A stretch of DNA of 64,000 nt from NCBI RefSeq assembly GCF_035474595.1, contig NZ_DATIND010000121.1:37810-101809 (forward strand), read 5' to 3'. The position numbers were made by a program, and so were the translations under genes. The stretch comes from Longimicrobium sp. Its GTDB lineage: Bacteria; Gemmatimonadota; Gemmatimonadetes; Longimicrobiales; Longimicrobiaceae. This document shows positions 51,060 through 59,143 of the stretch, piece after piece; position 1 is the first letter of the stretch, and every line of letters starts with the position of its first letter. The notes under the pieces are model-generated. The model worked only from the letters and a program-made list of their open reading frames with translations, was not told the origin of the DNA and did no database searches.

Positions 51060-51743
51060 TCAGCCGCCCAGCCGCTGGAGCTCGTCGGATTCGACGATGC
51101 GCACGCCGGTGAAGCTCGCGCGCGCCAGCCGCACCATCGCGCGGGCGACGGCCAGCGCGTCGATGGCGCGGTACTTTCGCAGCGGTCCCCGCATCACCGG
51201 CGAGAAGAGCGGCATCACCACCTGCGCGACCCTTTCTCCGATGCGGCGCTCGATGCGCGGGCCCAGCATCAGCGACGGGCGCACCAGCGCCACCCCCTCG
51301 AACGGCACCGCGGCCACGTCGCGCTCCACCTCGCCCTTCACGCGGTTGTAGAACACGCGCGACCCGGCGTCCGCGCCCAGCGAGGAGACCAGGAAGAAGC
51401 GGCGCGCGCCGCGCCGGCTGGCCAGCGTGGCCGCGGCGACCGGGTAGTCGTGGTCCACGCGCATGAACGCCTCGCGCGAGCCGGCCTTGCGGATGGTCGT
51501 GCCCAGGCAGCAGAACACGTCGTCCACCGCGAACGCATCTCCCGCCTCCTCCTCCAGCCGCCCCAGGTCGGCCAGCCGCTGCACCAACTTCGGATGCTCG
51601 CGATCGATACTGCGCCGCCCGATCGTCGTCACCCGCTCCCACGCCGGGTCGGCCAGCAGCAGGTCCACGCAGTGCCCACCCACGAGCCCCGTCGCGCCGA
51701 GCACGAGCGCCGTGCGGCCACGCGCGGCGTCAGCGGCCGGCAT
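51060..51743 (-). CDS. NAD(P)-binding SDR-type protein
   Basis: The 227-residue protein has an N-terminal Rossmann motif (ALVLGATGLVGGHCVDLLL) and looks like the atypical SDR family near HTATIP2/TIP30: CLGTTIRKAGSREAFMRVDH, VSSLGADAGSRVFYNRVKGE and RPSLMLGPR. The YxxxK pair is YNRVK. Its start overlaps the end of the PIN toxin gene by 14 nt. The role is unknown. Confidence 0.82.
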   Translation of the reverse strand: MPAADAARGRTALVLGATGLVGGHCVDLLLADPAWERVTTIGRRSIDREHPKLVQRLADLGRLEEEAGDAFAVDDVFCCLGTTIRKAGSREAFMRVDHDYPVAAATLASRRGARRFFLVSSLGADAGSRVFYNRVKGEVERDVAAVPFEGVALVRPSLMLGPRIERRIGERVAQVVMPLFSPVMRGPLRKYRAIDALAVARAMVRLARASFTGVRIVESDELQRLGG

Positions 51744-52167
51744 CGATCACCGAAAGCATCCCCTGCTCTCCGTATTCGAGGATCTTGGCGTCGCGCGTGA
51801 CCAGGGTCGCTCCTGTCCGCCGCGCGGTGGCAATGAGGATGCGGTCCGCCGGATCGCCATGCAGCGGCGCGGGAAGCCGCGAGCTGTCGAGCGCGACCTC
51901 GGGTGTCAGCGGCGCGAGCGTGGTTCCGGACGCCGCGAGCGCGCGGCGTACCCATTCGCCCACCTCCAGCGAGAAGTGGATTCGTCCTTTCGCCTCTAGC
52001 ATCCCCACCTCCCAGACGGAGATGACGGAGACGAGCACCCGCCCTGCCCGGGCTGCGGCGGTCATGGCGGATCGTGCGTTCTGCCCGAGATCTCCCTCCG
52101 CCCCGGTCATCGCCCAGATCCACACATGCGTGTCGAGCAGCAGCGGAGGCTCGGGAAGACTACGCAT
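51730..52167 (-). CDS. vapC: PIN-domain toxin of a VapBC-type pair
   Basis: The 145-residue protein has the PIN fold, with the first acidic residue in LLLDTHVWIWA, an acidic cluster in SVWEVGML, and the C-terminal Asp in GDPADRILIATA and TRDAKILEY. Three to four conserved acids bind Mg2+ for RNA cleavage. The start overlaps the end of the antitoxin gene by 8 nt, the usual antitoxin-first order. Confidence 0.9.
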   Translation of the reverse strand: MRSLPEPPLLLDTHVWIWAMTGAEGDLGQNARSAMTAAARAGRVLVSVISVWEVGMLEAKGRIHFSLEVGEWVRRALAASGTTLAPLTPEVALDSSRLPAPLHGDPADRILIATARRTGATLVTRDAKILEYGEQGMLSVIDAGR

Positions 52168-52471
52168 CGGTGTCTGCCTCCCACTCCTCGCCGATTGGGC
52201 TGACGATGTCGCCGTGGGAGACGACCGTACCTTTCAGATGGCCGATGAAGGACATGGTCTCGTCTGGATACGGGACGAGCTTGGCCACGGGCTTTCCGTA
52301 GCGCGTGACGACAACTTCTCGCTGGCCCTGCCGCACCGCCTCGATGAGGCGAAGGCACTGGGCCTTGAAGTCGGCAGCGGACACCCACTCCTGCTCCCGA
52401 GGAAGTGTTTCCCAACGCGCCGCCGCCTCACGCACGCGGCGCGGCTTGGAACTCGGATCTCGTTCGTACAT
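52160..52471 (-). CDS. Phd/YefM-type antitoxin
   Basis: The 103-residue protein has the Phd/YefM pattern: VSAADFKAQCLRLIEAVRQG, VVVTRYGKPVAKLVPYPDE. The C-terminal tail (HGDIVSPIGEEWEADTDA) is acidic and would wrap the toxin. A Shine-Dalgarno (GAGGA) precedes the ATG. A perfect palindrome upstream is the likely operator. It is the first gene of a three-gene unit with the toxin and the SDR. Confidence 0.87.
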   Translation of the reverse strand: MYERDPSSKPRRVREAAARWETLPREQEWVSAADFKAQCLRLIEAVRQGQREVVVTRYGKPVAKLVPYPDETMSFIGHLKGTVVSHGDIVSPIGEEWEADTDA

Positions 52472-52483
52472 GCGTCCTCAGAA

Positions 52484-52503
52484 ATGTTGTACATAAATTT
52501 ATG
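52484..52503 (-). promoter_or_regulatory. palindromic operator of the toxin-antitoxin unit
   Basis: CATAAATTTATG (52492-52503) is a perfect 12-bp palindrome, with a neighbouring TTGTACA-like dyad. It is one of the most AT-rich points in the region, suited to a promoter and to binding by the antitoxin. Confidence 0.55.
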
Positions 52504-52539
52504 ACTACCTCGAAATAGCGCAAGCTCTTCGTTCGCAAC

Positions 52540-53430
52540 TCAACCACTCAGACGCTCCTTCAGCCGGATGGCGTCGAAGGGCGCGTGGACCTTGGCGTCG
52601 TTGTCGAAGTAGACGTACACGTCGCGCCCGGCGGCGGTGTCGAGGGCGAGGTCCGCGACGCAGGTGGCGTCGGCGGGCTGGCAGCCGCGCCGCCACTCGC
52701 GGATGCGCGCGGCCCACCAGTCCAGCTGCTCGTCGGTGTAGCCGCTGGCGTACAGCTGCTCGGCGCCGTGCAGGCGCACGTACGCGAAGTCCGTGGTCAC
52801 GTCCTCCGCATACGGCCAGCGCCCGGCGGTGTCGGCGAACACCAGCGCCGCGTTGTGCTCGCGCAGCAGGGCGACGAAGTCGGGGCCGAGAAACTCCCGA
52901 TGGCGAATCTCGAAGGCGTGCCGCAGCGGAATCTCCGCCTCCGCCTCCGTCCACGCACGGCCGTCGAGGCGACCGTCGTGCCGCTCGGCGATCTCCGCCG
53001 CCTGGCCGGAGGTCTTCGGCAGCGCCTCGAGAAAGCGGGCGAAGCGCTCGAAGTCCGCCGGCATCCGCTCGGGGAACTGCCAGAGGATGGGGCCCAGCTT
53101 CTCGCGCAGCCGCAGCACGCCCGAGGCGAAGAAGTTCGGCAGCGCCGTCTCCACGTTGCGCAGCTTGAGCATGTGGGTGATGAAACGGCTTCCCTTCACC
53201 GCGAACACGAAGCCGGGCGGCGTCTCGTCGTACCACCTGGCGTAGCTGGTGGGGCGCTGCAGGGAGTAGAACGAGCCATTGATCTCGATGGAGTCCAGCT
53301 TCCGGCTGGCGTACTCCAGCTCGCGGCGGTGCGCCAGCCCCTCGGGGTAGAACACGCGCCGCCACCCGGGATACGTCCACCCCGAGATCCCCACGAACGT
53401 CCGCCCCGTGCCCCGCTTCTGTCGCGCCAT
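52540..53430 (-). CDS. DUF72 family protein
   Basis: The 296-residue protein matches DUF72 (TIM-barrel): VGISGWTYPGWRRVFYP, EINGSFYSLQRPTSYARWYDETP, FAVKGSRFITHM, LGPILWQFPERMPADFERF, FEIRHREF, YVRLHG and the C-terminal DVYVYFDNDAKVHAPFDAIR. The fold is clear but the function is not. The ATG at 53430 follows GGAGGAGCG. Confidence 0.92.
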   Translation of the reverse strand: MARQKRGTGRTFVGISGWTYPGWRRVFYPEGLAHRRELEYASRKLDSIEINGSFYSLQRPTSYARWYDETPPGFVFAVKGSRFITHMLKLRNVETALPNFFASGVLRLREKLGPILWQFPERMPADFERFARFLEALPKTSGQAAEIAERHDGRLDGRAWTEAEAEIPLRHAFEIRHREFLGPDFVALLREHNAALVFADTAGRWPYAEDVTTDFAYVRLHGAEQLYASGYTDEQLDWWAARIREWRRGCQPADATCVADLALDTAAGRDVYVYFDNDAKVHAPFDAIRLKERLSG

Positions 53431-53593
53431 CGCTCCTCCGCCCGGTGTCATGCGGTGGCGGAAGCGTTGCAGGTTCGGGTCCGCGCTGTTGTGTCCGGCA
53501 TCGGGCTGCGTTTACGATTCCGCACCCGCCGCCCCGAACCGATCCGCCGTGCCTTGCAGCGGCAGGTACTTGCGTACGAGCGAGGTGAGTGAG

Positions 53594-53812
53594 ATGCCGA
53601 AGCGCACCGAGGTGGACATCAACCGTCTGATGCGCGAGCACCGCGCAATCGACCGCGCGGTCGGCCGCGCCTTCGCGGATGCTGTGCGCCGCCATCGCGC
53701 CGCTGGGGTGCCGATGGTCTTCAGCGAAAACGGCACGGTGGTGCTGAAAGACCCCTTCGACGTCCCCATCCCTGGCGAGAACGGCGAGGCCGAGCCGGAC
53801 GGCGGCAGCTGA
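53594..53812 (+). CDS. small hypothetical protein
   Basis: The 72-residue product starts MPKRTEVDINRLMREHRAID. The N-terminal half is helical and basic. The rest has FSENGTVVLKDPFDVPIPGE and an acidic end. It has no recognised family. It is a single gene before a terminator. Confidence 0.5.
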   Translation: MPKRTEVDINRLMREHRAIDRAVGRAFADAVRRHRAAGVPMVFSENGTVVLKDPFDVPIPGENGEAEPDGGS

Positions 53813-53838
53813 GCGCGAATCCAATCTCCACCCACGAA

Positions 53839-53870
53839 AATCGGGGTGCCCGCGGACGGGCACCCCGATT
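53839..53870. terminator. hairpin terminator between convergent genes
   Basis: ATCGGGGTGCCCG pairs with CGGGCACCCCGAT around CGGA, with flanking A/T pairs (AAAA before, TTCGTTT after). Confidence 0.85.
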
Positions 53871-53899
53871 CGTTTCTCGCGTCCAACCCGCGGCGATGA

Positions 53900-56008
53900 C
53901 TACTTCGCGGCGGCGAGCTCCTCGCGCTCCTTCTTCACGTGCTCGATGAGCTTGGGTACCTCGTGCTGCGGCACGTCCTGGTAGCTGTGGAACTTGCGCG
54001 TGTGCGTGGCGCGTCCCTGCGTGAGCGAGCGCAGCGTGGTGCTGTACTTGTACAGCTCGGCCTGCGGCACCAGCGCGCGCACCTTCTGGCTGCGCCCCGC
54101 CGGCTCCATCCCCAGGATCTGCCCGCGGCGCTGGTTCAGGTCGCCGATCACGTCGCCCACGTACTCGTCGGGGCTGAACACCTCCACCTCCATGATCGGC
54201 TCCAGGATCACCGGCTGCGCCTTCTCGGCGGCCGCGTGGAAGGCCAGGATGCCGGCCATCTTGAACGCCATCTCGCTGCTGTCCACCGAGTGGTAGCTGC
54301 CGAAGTACACCTCGGCCTCGAAGTCCACCATGGGGAAGCCGGCCAGAAAGCCGCGCTGCGCCGCCTCCTGCACCCCCTTGTCGACCGCGGGGATGTACTT
54401 GCCGGGAATGACCCCGCCCACGATGGAGTCGGTGAACTTGTAGCCGCCGCCGCGCTGCAGCGGCTTCAGGCGCAGGTGCGCGTCGCCGAACTGGCCGCGG
54501 CCGCCGGTCTGCTTCTTGTGCCGCCCGTGCCCCTCGGCCGCGGCGCGGATGGTCTCGCGGTAGGGGATGCGCGGCGCCTTGATGACCACTTCGACCCCGT
54601 TCTTCCGCTTCAGCCGCTCCATCTGCACCTCCAGGTGCAGCTCGCCCAGGCCGCGCGCGATGGTCTGCCCCAGCTCGGCGTTGTATTCGGCCGCGAAGCA
54701 GGGGTCCTCCTCGTGCAGCTTGTGCAGCCCCACCGAGAGCTTGTCCTCGTCGTTGCGGTTGGCCGCCTCGAGCGCCACGGCGATGTCGGGCTCGGGGAAG
54801 TCGACGCCGGCCAGGGTGAGCGGGTGGCTGGGCGCGCTCAGCGTGTCGTTGGTGTGCGTGTCGCGCAGCTTGGCCACCACGCCGATGTCGCCGGCGCGCA
54901 GCTCGTCGATCTCCACCCGCTCCTTTCCCTGGGCGATGGAGAGGTGGGCCAGCTTCTCGGCCTTGTCGTGGCTGGCGTTCAGCACCTCGCCGCCGTTCTT
55001 CACGCTCCCGCCGAAGATGCGGAAGAACGACAGCTCGCCCACGTGCGGCTCGCTGGTGGTCTTGAACACCAGCGCGGCGAACGGGTCGCTGTTCAGGTTG
55101 CGCAGCTCGATCACGTTCCCGGTGCGCCCCTGCGCCTCCTCGGCGGGGCGCTCCTGCGGGCTGGGCATGAGCTCCACCAGGCGCTGCAGCAGCGCGCGCG
55201 TGCCCCACTCGGCGGTGGGCACGCCGCAGAGCAGCGGGTACAGCTCGCCGCGGAGCATGGCCTGCTTCAGGGCGTGGATCGCCTCCTCGCGGGTGATGGT
55301 GTCGCCCTCCAGGTAGTGCTCCAGCAGCGTGTCGTCCGTCGCGGCGATGGTCTCGATCAGCTCGGCGTAGTAGCGGTCGGCGGTCTCCTTCATCTCGGGC
55401 GGGATGTCGCGCTCGTCGTACTCGTCGCTGCTCCCGTCGCCCTTGAAGAAGTAGGCCCTGTCGGCGAACAGGTTCACGATCCCCCTGAACCCCTCGCCCG
55501 AGCCGATGGGCACCTCGACGGGGATGACCTTGGCCGTCAGGTGCTCCTTCACATCCTGGTATACGCGCTCGAAGTCGGCGTTCGGGCGGTCCATCATGGT
55601 CACGAAGAGCATGGCGGGAAGATGCCGCTCCTGCACCAGCTCCCACACGCGCTCGGTGCCCACCTCCACGCCGCTGGGGCCGGCAAGGCAGATCAGCGCG
55701 CCGTCGGCCACGCGGATGCCGGCCTTGGTCTCGCCCAGGAAGTCCAGGTAGCCGGGGGTGTCGACGAAGTTGATCTTGGCGTCGTTCCAGGTGGCGTAGG
55801 CCACCGAGGTGTTCATGGAGATGCCGTGCGACACCTCCTCGGGGGTGAACATGGTGAGCGCGGTGCCGTCGGCGCTGGAGCCGTGGCGGCGCGAGGCGCC
55901 CGAGGTGTGGCAGCAGGCGTCGATCAGCGTGGTCTTGCCGCTGCCGCCGTGGCCCACCACCACCACGTTGCGGATGCGGTCGGTTGTGAAACTGGGCGCT
56001 GACGCCAT
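53900..56008 (-). CDS. EF-G-like translational GTPase paralogue
   Basis: The 702-residue protein has the five EF-G domains. Its G motifs are altered: G1 is GHGGSGKTT (not GHIDAGKTT), the G3 DTPG is normal, and the G4 reads TMMDRPNAD where EF-G has NKMD. Domain IV has GYKFTDSIVGGVIPGKYIPA. These features fit the EF-G2/EF-G-like subfamily, not the main elongation factor. It has a strong Shine-Dalgarno (AGGAGGTG). It may act under stress or with a specific substrate. The GTPase assignment is secure. Confidence 0.9.
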   Translation of the reverse strand: MASAPSFTTDRIRNVVVVGHGGSGKTTLIDACCHTSGASRRHGSSADGTALTMFTPEEVSHGISMNTSVAYATWNDAKINFVDTPGYLDFLGETKAGIRVADGALICLAGPSGVEVGTERVWELVQERHLPAMLFVTMMDRPNADFERVYQDVKEHLTAKVIPVEVPIGSGEGFRGIVNLFADRAYFFKGDGSSDEYDERDIPPEMKETADRYYAELIETIAATDDTLLEHYLEGDTITREEAIHALKQAMLRGELYPLLCGVPTAEWGTRALLQRLVELMPSPQERPAEEAQGRTGNVIELRNLNSDPFAALVFKTTSEPHVGELSFFRIFGGSVKNGGEVLNASHDKAEKLAHLSIAQGKERVEIDELRAGDIGVVAKLRDTHTNDTLSAPSHPLTLAGVDFPEPDIAVALEAANRNDEDKLSVGLHKLHEEDPCFAAEYNAELGQTIARGLGELHLEVQMERLKRKNGVEVVIKAPRIPYRETIRAAAEGHGRHKKQTGGRGQFGDAHLRLKPLQRGGGYKFTDSIVGGVIPGKYIPAVDKGVQEAAQRGFLAGFPMVDFEAEVYFGSYHSVDSSEMAFKMAGILAFHAAAEKAQPVILEPIMEVEVFSPDEYVGDVIGDLNQRRGQILGMEPAGRSQKVRALVPQAELYKYSTTLRSLTQGRATHTRKFHSYQDVPQHEVPKLIEHVKKEREELAAAK

Positions 56009-56408
56009 GTGCACCTCCTGCTTGGGGGGAGAAGGTTGGAAGGTCCCCGCGAGGGGATGGAAACGCAACGTGTCTACATCGCTCTTGCCGCGTCAAGGGA
56101 GATGATCCCGCCGCCCGCGCGCCCGCGGAGCACGCCCCACGCAAACGCGCGGCGGACGTGCGGAAACACCCGACGCGCCCCGCCGGATTCGCATCCCCGT
56201 GATGCAAAAAACATACGTCCACGCCGGGCTCCCCCGCCTCGTCCCACTGGCCGATTAACATCGATCCGGCAGGGGTTGACGTCCTGCGCGCGACGCGGCA
56301 CTCTTCGGAGATACGCGTTCTCCTCGCGCCATCGCGCAGCGTCCATCCAGCCGTCGTGATCCCACCGCACGAGGGCGGACGCATCCATCCCGCTCACGGA
56401 GGAACTCC
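56009..56408. other. 400-bp intergenic region upstream of the RiPP-like genes
   Basis: No gene is seen. A TTGACG (56275) is a possible -35 box for the peptide cluster but has no good -10. Confidence 0.35.
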
Positions 56409-56588
56409 ATGCCGGCCAAGCTCCGTCTCCACCCCGACGCGCTGCGCGTCGAATCGTTCGCCGCCACTTCCAACGCCGCCCCGGAGCGCGGGACGGTCCA
56501 CGCGCACGTGACATTCACCAGGGCGGGGAACCCCACCTGCTACCCGATCTACACCTGCCCGGAGTGCGCCACGCCACCGGTGGTCTGA
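56409..56588 (+). CDS. RiPP-like precursor peptide 1 of a cluster
   Basis: The 59-residue product starts MPAKLRLHPDALRVESFAAT, the family leader, followed by GTVHAHVTFT and a short core NPTCYPIYTCPECATPPVV with three cysteines. YTCPECA is shared by all three peptides here. A GGAGGA-like site lies upstream. No modifying enzyme is nearby. The RiPP role is an inference from the leader. Confidence 0.68.
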   Translation: MPAKLRLHPDALRVESFAATSNAAPERGTVHAHVTFTRAGNPTCYPIYTCPECATPPVV

Positions 56589-56635
56589 GGCGGCGCTTCC
56601 GGACGGTCCACACACCTTCACCACGAGGAGCCGGG

Positions 56636-56785
56636 ATGAAGAAGACGATGAAGCTGAGGCCGGACCACCTGCGCGTGGACTCGTTCCCCACCGAGGAGCT
56701 GCCGCGCGACGGCATGGCGCCGGGGATCGTGACCACCGTGCCCCGCTACACCTGCCCGGAGTGCGCGTCGCCGGTGAACGACTGA
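56636..56785 (+). CDS. RiPP-like precursor peptide 2
   Basis: The 49-residue product starts MKKTMKLRPDHLRVDSFPTE and ends YTCPECASPVND, with two cysteines. The leader motif LRVDSFPT is nearly the same as in its neighbours. A GAGGAG Shine-Dalgarno is 6 nt from the ATG. Confidence 0.7.
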   Translation: MKKTMKLRPDHLRVDSFPTEELPRDGMAPGIVTTVPRYTCPECASPVND

Positions 56786-56829
56786 CGCGCTTCGGCGGAC
56801 CGACGCCTCTTTTCCAGCGAGGAACCGAA

Positions 56830-57069
56830 ATGAAGAAGCTTTCCCTGAGCCCCGAGCACCTGCGCGTGGAGTCGTTCCCCACCGGGGCGGTGCCGGCCGC
56901 CGGCCGCGGAACCGTGGCGGGGCACGTCACCGGAAGGCCGTACACCTGCCCGGAGTGCGCCAACAGCTCGCCGTACGCCACCTGCGCGCTGGCGGAGATC
57001 GTCACCACGCGGCCGCAACGCACCTGCCCGGAGTGTGCGAACACCGGCCCGTACGCCACCTGCGATTGA
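56830..57069 (+). CDS. RiPP-like precursor peptide 3, duplicated core
   Basis: The 79-residue product starts MKKLSLSPEHLRVESFPTGA. It carries two core units, YTCPECANSSPYATCA and RTCPECANTGPYATCD, a clear internal duplication. Six cysteines are present. It is the last of the cluster and is followed by a terminator at 57154. Confidence 0.72.
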   Translation: MKKLSLSPEHLRVESFPTGAVPAAGRGTVAGHVTGRPYTCPECANSSPYATCALAEIVTTRPQRTCPECANTGPYATCD

Positions 57070-57153
57070 CGCCGATTGGATTCGCCCGAACCGCGGGTGA
57101 GCCCAACGATCAGGAAAAGACGGCGTCACGCGGAGAAACTCGTCTGCCAGACG

Positions 57154-57197
57154 AAAACGGGCGGGGGACGGCAAGCACACCGTCCCCCGCCCGTTTT
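57154..57197. terminator. strong bidirectional hairpin terminator
   Basis: AAAACGGGCGGGGGACGG / CCGTCCCCCGCCCGTTTT, an 18-bp stem with an 8-nt loop, separates the peptide cluster from the leftward ferritin gene. Confidence 0.9.
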
Positions 57198-57216
57198 CCC
57201 GTTCCGCCGGCCTCGC

Positions 57217-57531
57217 TCAGTCCACCGCTTCCTCGGCCTCCTCGCCGTGCTCCACGATGTCGCCGTCCTGGAAGAGGATGCCCTGCAGGATCTCGCGCCA
57301 CTGCGGCTTCCTGCGCAGGAGGAACTCCAAGTCCATCCCGAAGTGCTTGAACTCCTCCTTCTGCGCGTTGCGCATGATGGCTTTTGCCTCCTTGTCCTTC
57401 TCCACCGCCATCCGCTGCTCGTACCAGTCGATGGCCTGCGCCTCCTCGATCAGCGACAGGATCATGCGCGCGAAGGTGCGCACCTCGTCCGGAAGCTCGT
57501 TCGGCGGCTCGTGATACTGGTCGAACCCCAT
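57217..57531 (-). CDS. EncFtn-like encapsulated ferritin
   Basis: The 104-residue protein starts MGFDQYHEPPNELPDEVRTF. It has the EncFtn core: SLIEEAQAIDWYEQRMAVEKD and NAQKEEFKHFGMDLEFLLRR. The Glu of EEAQAID and the Glu/His of EEFKHF match the iron ligands of EncFtn. These two-helix proteins form decamers inside encapsulin shells and oxidise iron. No encapsulin gene is in the window. A Shine-Dalgarno (GGAGGAGGGG) precedes the ATG. It is probably in an operon with the gene upstream at 57566. Confidence 0.82.
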   Translation of the reverse strand: MGFDQYHEPPNELPDEVRTFARMILSLIEEAQAIDWYEQRMAVEKDKEAKAIMRNAQKEEFKHFGMDLEFLLRRKPQWREILQGILFQDGDIVEHGEEAEEAVD

Positions 57532-57565
57532 CGTCCCCTCCTCCCCGTGGTTTTCGTTCGATTCG

Positions 57566-58309
57566 TCAGCGCGACTCCCGCCGCCCGTCCGACGCCGGGC
57601 ACGCGGCGTGGCGCACGATGCGGATCTCCATCCCCTCGGCCACGTAGGCCAGCAGCGCCTGCGTCCGCCGCTCCACCCAATACGTGGAACGGCCGTTCCT
57701 CTCGTCCACCTCCACCTTCCAGGCATCGCAGGTGCCGCCGTCCACCGTGCGCGTGGTCTCGGCGGCGGCGGGGTGCAGGCGCAGCGTGTAGGCGCCGTGG
57801 TCCGGGTCCCACATGGCCACACGGAACTCGCGGCGCTGCTCCAGCGGGAGCGAGGCCAGGATCAGGTCGGTGGTGTTCATGTAGAACGCCGGCGGGTCGA
57901 GCGTGGCGTTCACCGGCGTGCGCACCCCGCCCGTCTCCTTCTTCCCCGTCACCGACCCGGGAGGAAAGGTGAGCGTCCGCGTGCTGCGGCGATGGTGCTC
58001 CACGTCGTACACGGGCACCAGCGACGTCCGCCGCGCCGCGAACGAGTCCATGCTGACCTCCGTTCCCTCCAGCGTGGAGATGCGCTCCACGCGCAGCAGC
58101 GTGGGCGCCGCCGCCTCGCCCGCGTGCGCGGTGCGGATCACCAGCAGCGCCGCGCCGCCGGACTCGAACGCCATGGCGAAGGTGTCGGTGCGCGCCTCCA
58201 CCCGCCACGCGTTCACGATCGCGTCGCCCGCGCGCACCTCCACGGGCGCCTGGGCCAGCGCGGGCGCGGCGGCAAGGAAGAGCATGGAAAGCGGGGGGAT
58301 GATTCGCAT
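57566..58309 (-). CDS. secreted hypothetical protein
   Basis: The 247-residue protein has a signal peptide (MRIIPPLSMLFLAAAPALAQ). The mature part is beta-rich (EVRAGDAIVNAWRVEARTDTF and TVDGGTCDAWKVEVDERNGR, ending YVAEGMEIRIVR), with one Cys at DGGTCDAW and another near the C-terminus. It resembles DUF3108-like periplasmic beta proteins, but the match is weak. It is read towards the ferritin gene with a 34-nt gap. Confidence 0.65.
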   Translation of the reverse strand: MRIIPPLSMLFLAAAPALAQAPVEVRAGDAIVNAWRVEARTDTFAMAFESGGAALLVIRTAHAGEAAAPTLLRVERISTLEGTEVSMDSFAARRTSLVPVYDVEHHRRSTRTLTFPPGSVTGKKETGGVRTPVNATLDPPAFYMNTTDLILASLPLEQRREFRVAMWDPDHGAYTLRLHPAAAETTRTVDGGTCDAWKVEVDERNGRSTYWVERRTQALLAYVAEGMEIRIVRHAACPASDGRRESR

Positions 58310-58447
58310 CTCGGCACGTCGACGGACTGGGCGTCTGGATCGGGCATCCGAACGATGGCGAGGCGGGGGGATGCGGGCAAGGCGCCCCTCTCGCAGCCGG
58401 ACGCGGCGCCGGATACCTTTATCCCCATCCCCAGAACTGGTGGAGAC

Positions 58448-59128
58448 ATGACCGCCGCACCGCTTCCGCGCGCCATCCTGTTCGACCTGGACGGCACGCT
58501 CATCGACACCTGGCGGCTGTACGGGGAAAGCTACCAGCGCGCGCTGGAGCCGTTCCTGGGCCACCGGCTGACCGACGAGGACGTCGCCCGGCTGCGCCCG
58601 ACCTCGGAGCGCGGCTTCCTGCGCGAGCTGCTGGGCCCCGAGCGCGGCGACGCCTGCCATGCCGAGTTCCGCCGCCACTACGAAGAGCTGCACGGCGCGC
58701 TGGCCGACGGCGTGTACGACGGGGTGCGCGAGATGCTGGCCGCGCTGCGCTCCGCCGGCTACCCGCTCGGCATCGTCACCGGCAAGGGGCGCCACGCCTG
58801 GGAAGTCACCGAGCGGGAGATGGCGCTGGGCCCCTTCGCCGTGGTGGTGACGGAGGACGATGCGGAAGCGCCCAAGCCGGACCCGCGCGGCCTCCTGGCC
58901 GCCGCGCGCGAGATGGCGGTAAGCCCCGCGGAGGTCGTCTACGTCGGCGACTCGACGGTGGACCTGGAGGCGGGGCGCGCGGCGGGAATGCGCACCGCCG
59001 CCGTGCTCTGGCCCAAGACGGGTGAGGGCGAGGCGGAACGGTTCGTGAACAGGATCGCCTCCCTTTCGCCCGACTGGATCTTCCGCCATCCGGCGGACCT
59101 CACGCGGACGTTCGCACGCTGGTGCTGA
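58448..59128 (+). CDS. HAD-family phosphatase
   Basis: The 226-residue protein has motif I ILFDLDGTLID (nucleophile Asp), motif II GIVTGKG, the Lys in APKPDPRG, and motif IV VYVGDSTVDLEAG. This is the phosphoglycolate-phosphatase-like (PGMB/Gph) subgroup with a helical cap (about 17-85). Its substrate is unknown. Confidence 0.9.
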   Translation: MTAAPLPRAILFDLDGTLIDTWRLYGESYQRALEPFLGHRLTDEDVARLRPTSERGFLRELLGPERGDACHAEFRRHYEELHGALADGVYDGVREMLAALRSAGYPLGIVTGKGRHAWEVTEREMALGPFAVVVTEDDAEAPKPDPRGLLAAAREMAVSPAEVVYVGDSTVDLEAGRAAGMRTAAVLWPKTGEGEAERFVNRIASLSPDWIFRHPADLTRTFARWC

Positions 59129-59143
59129 AAGGCTGAAGGATAG

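Noticed and set aside
53939..56002. A 687-codon frame opposite the EF-G-like gene
   Set aside because: Antisense shadow of a well-supported GTPase, with no domain pattern.
57076..57972. A 298-codon plus-strand frame across the ferritin gene
   Set aside because: It spans a terminator and is antisense to two supported genes.
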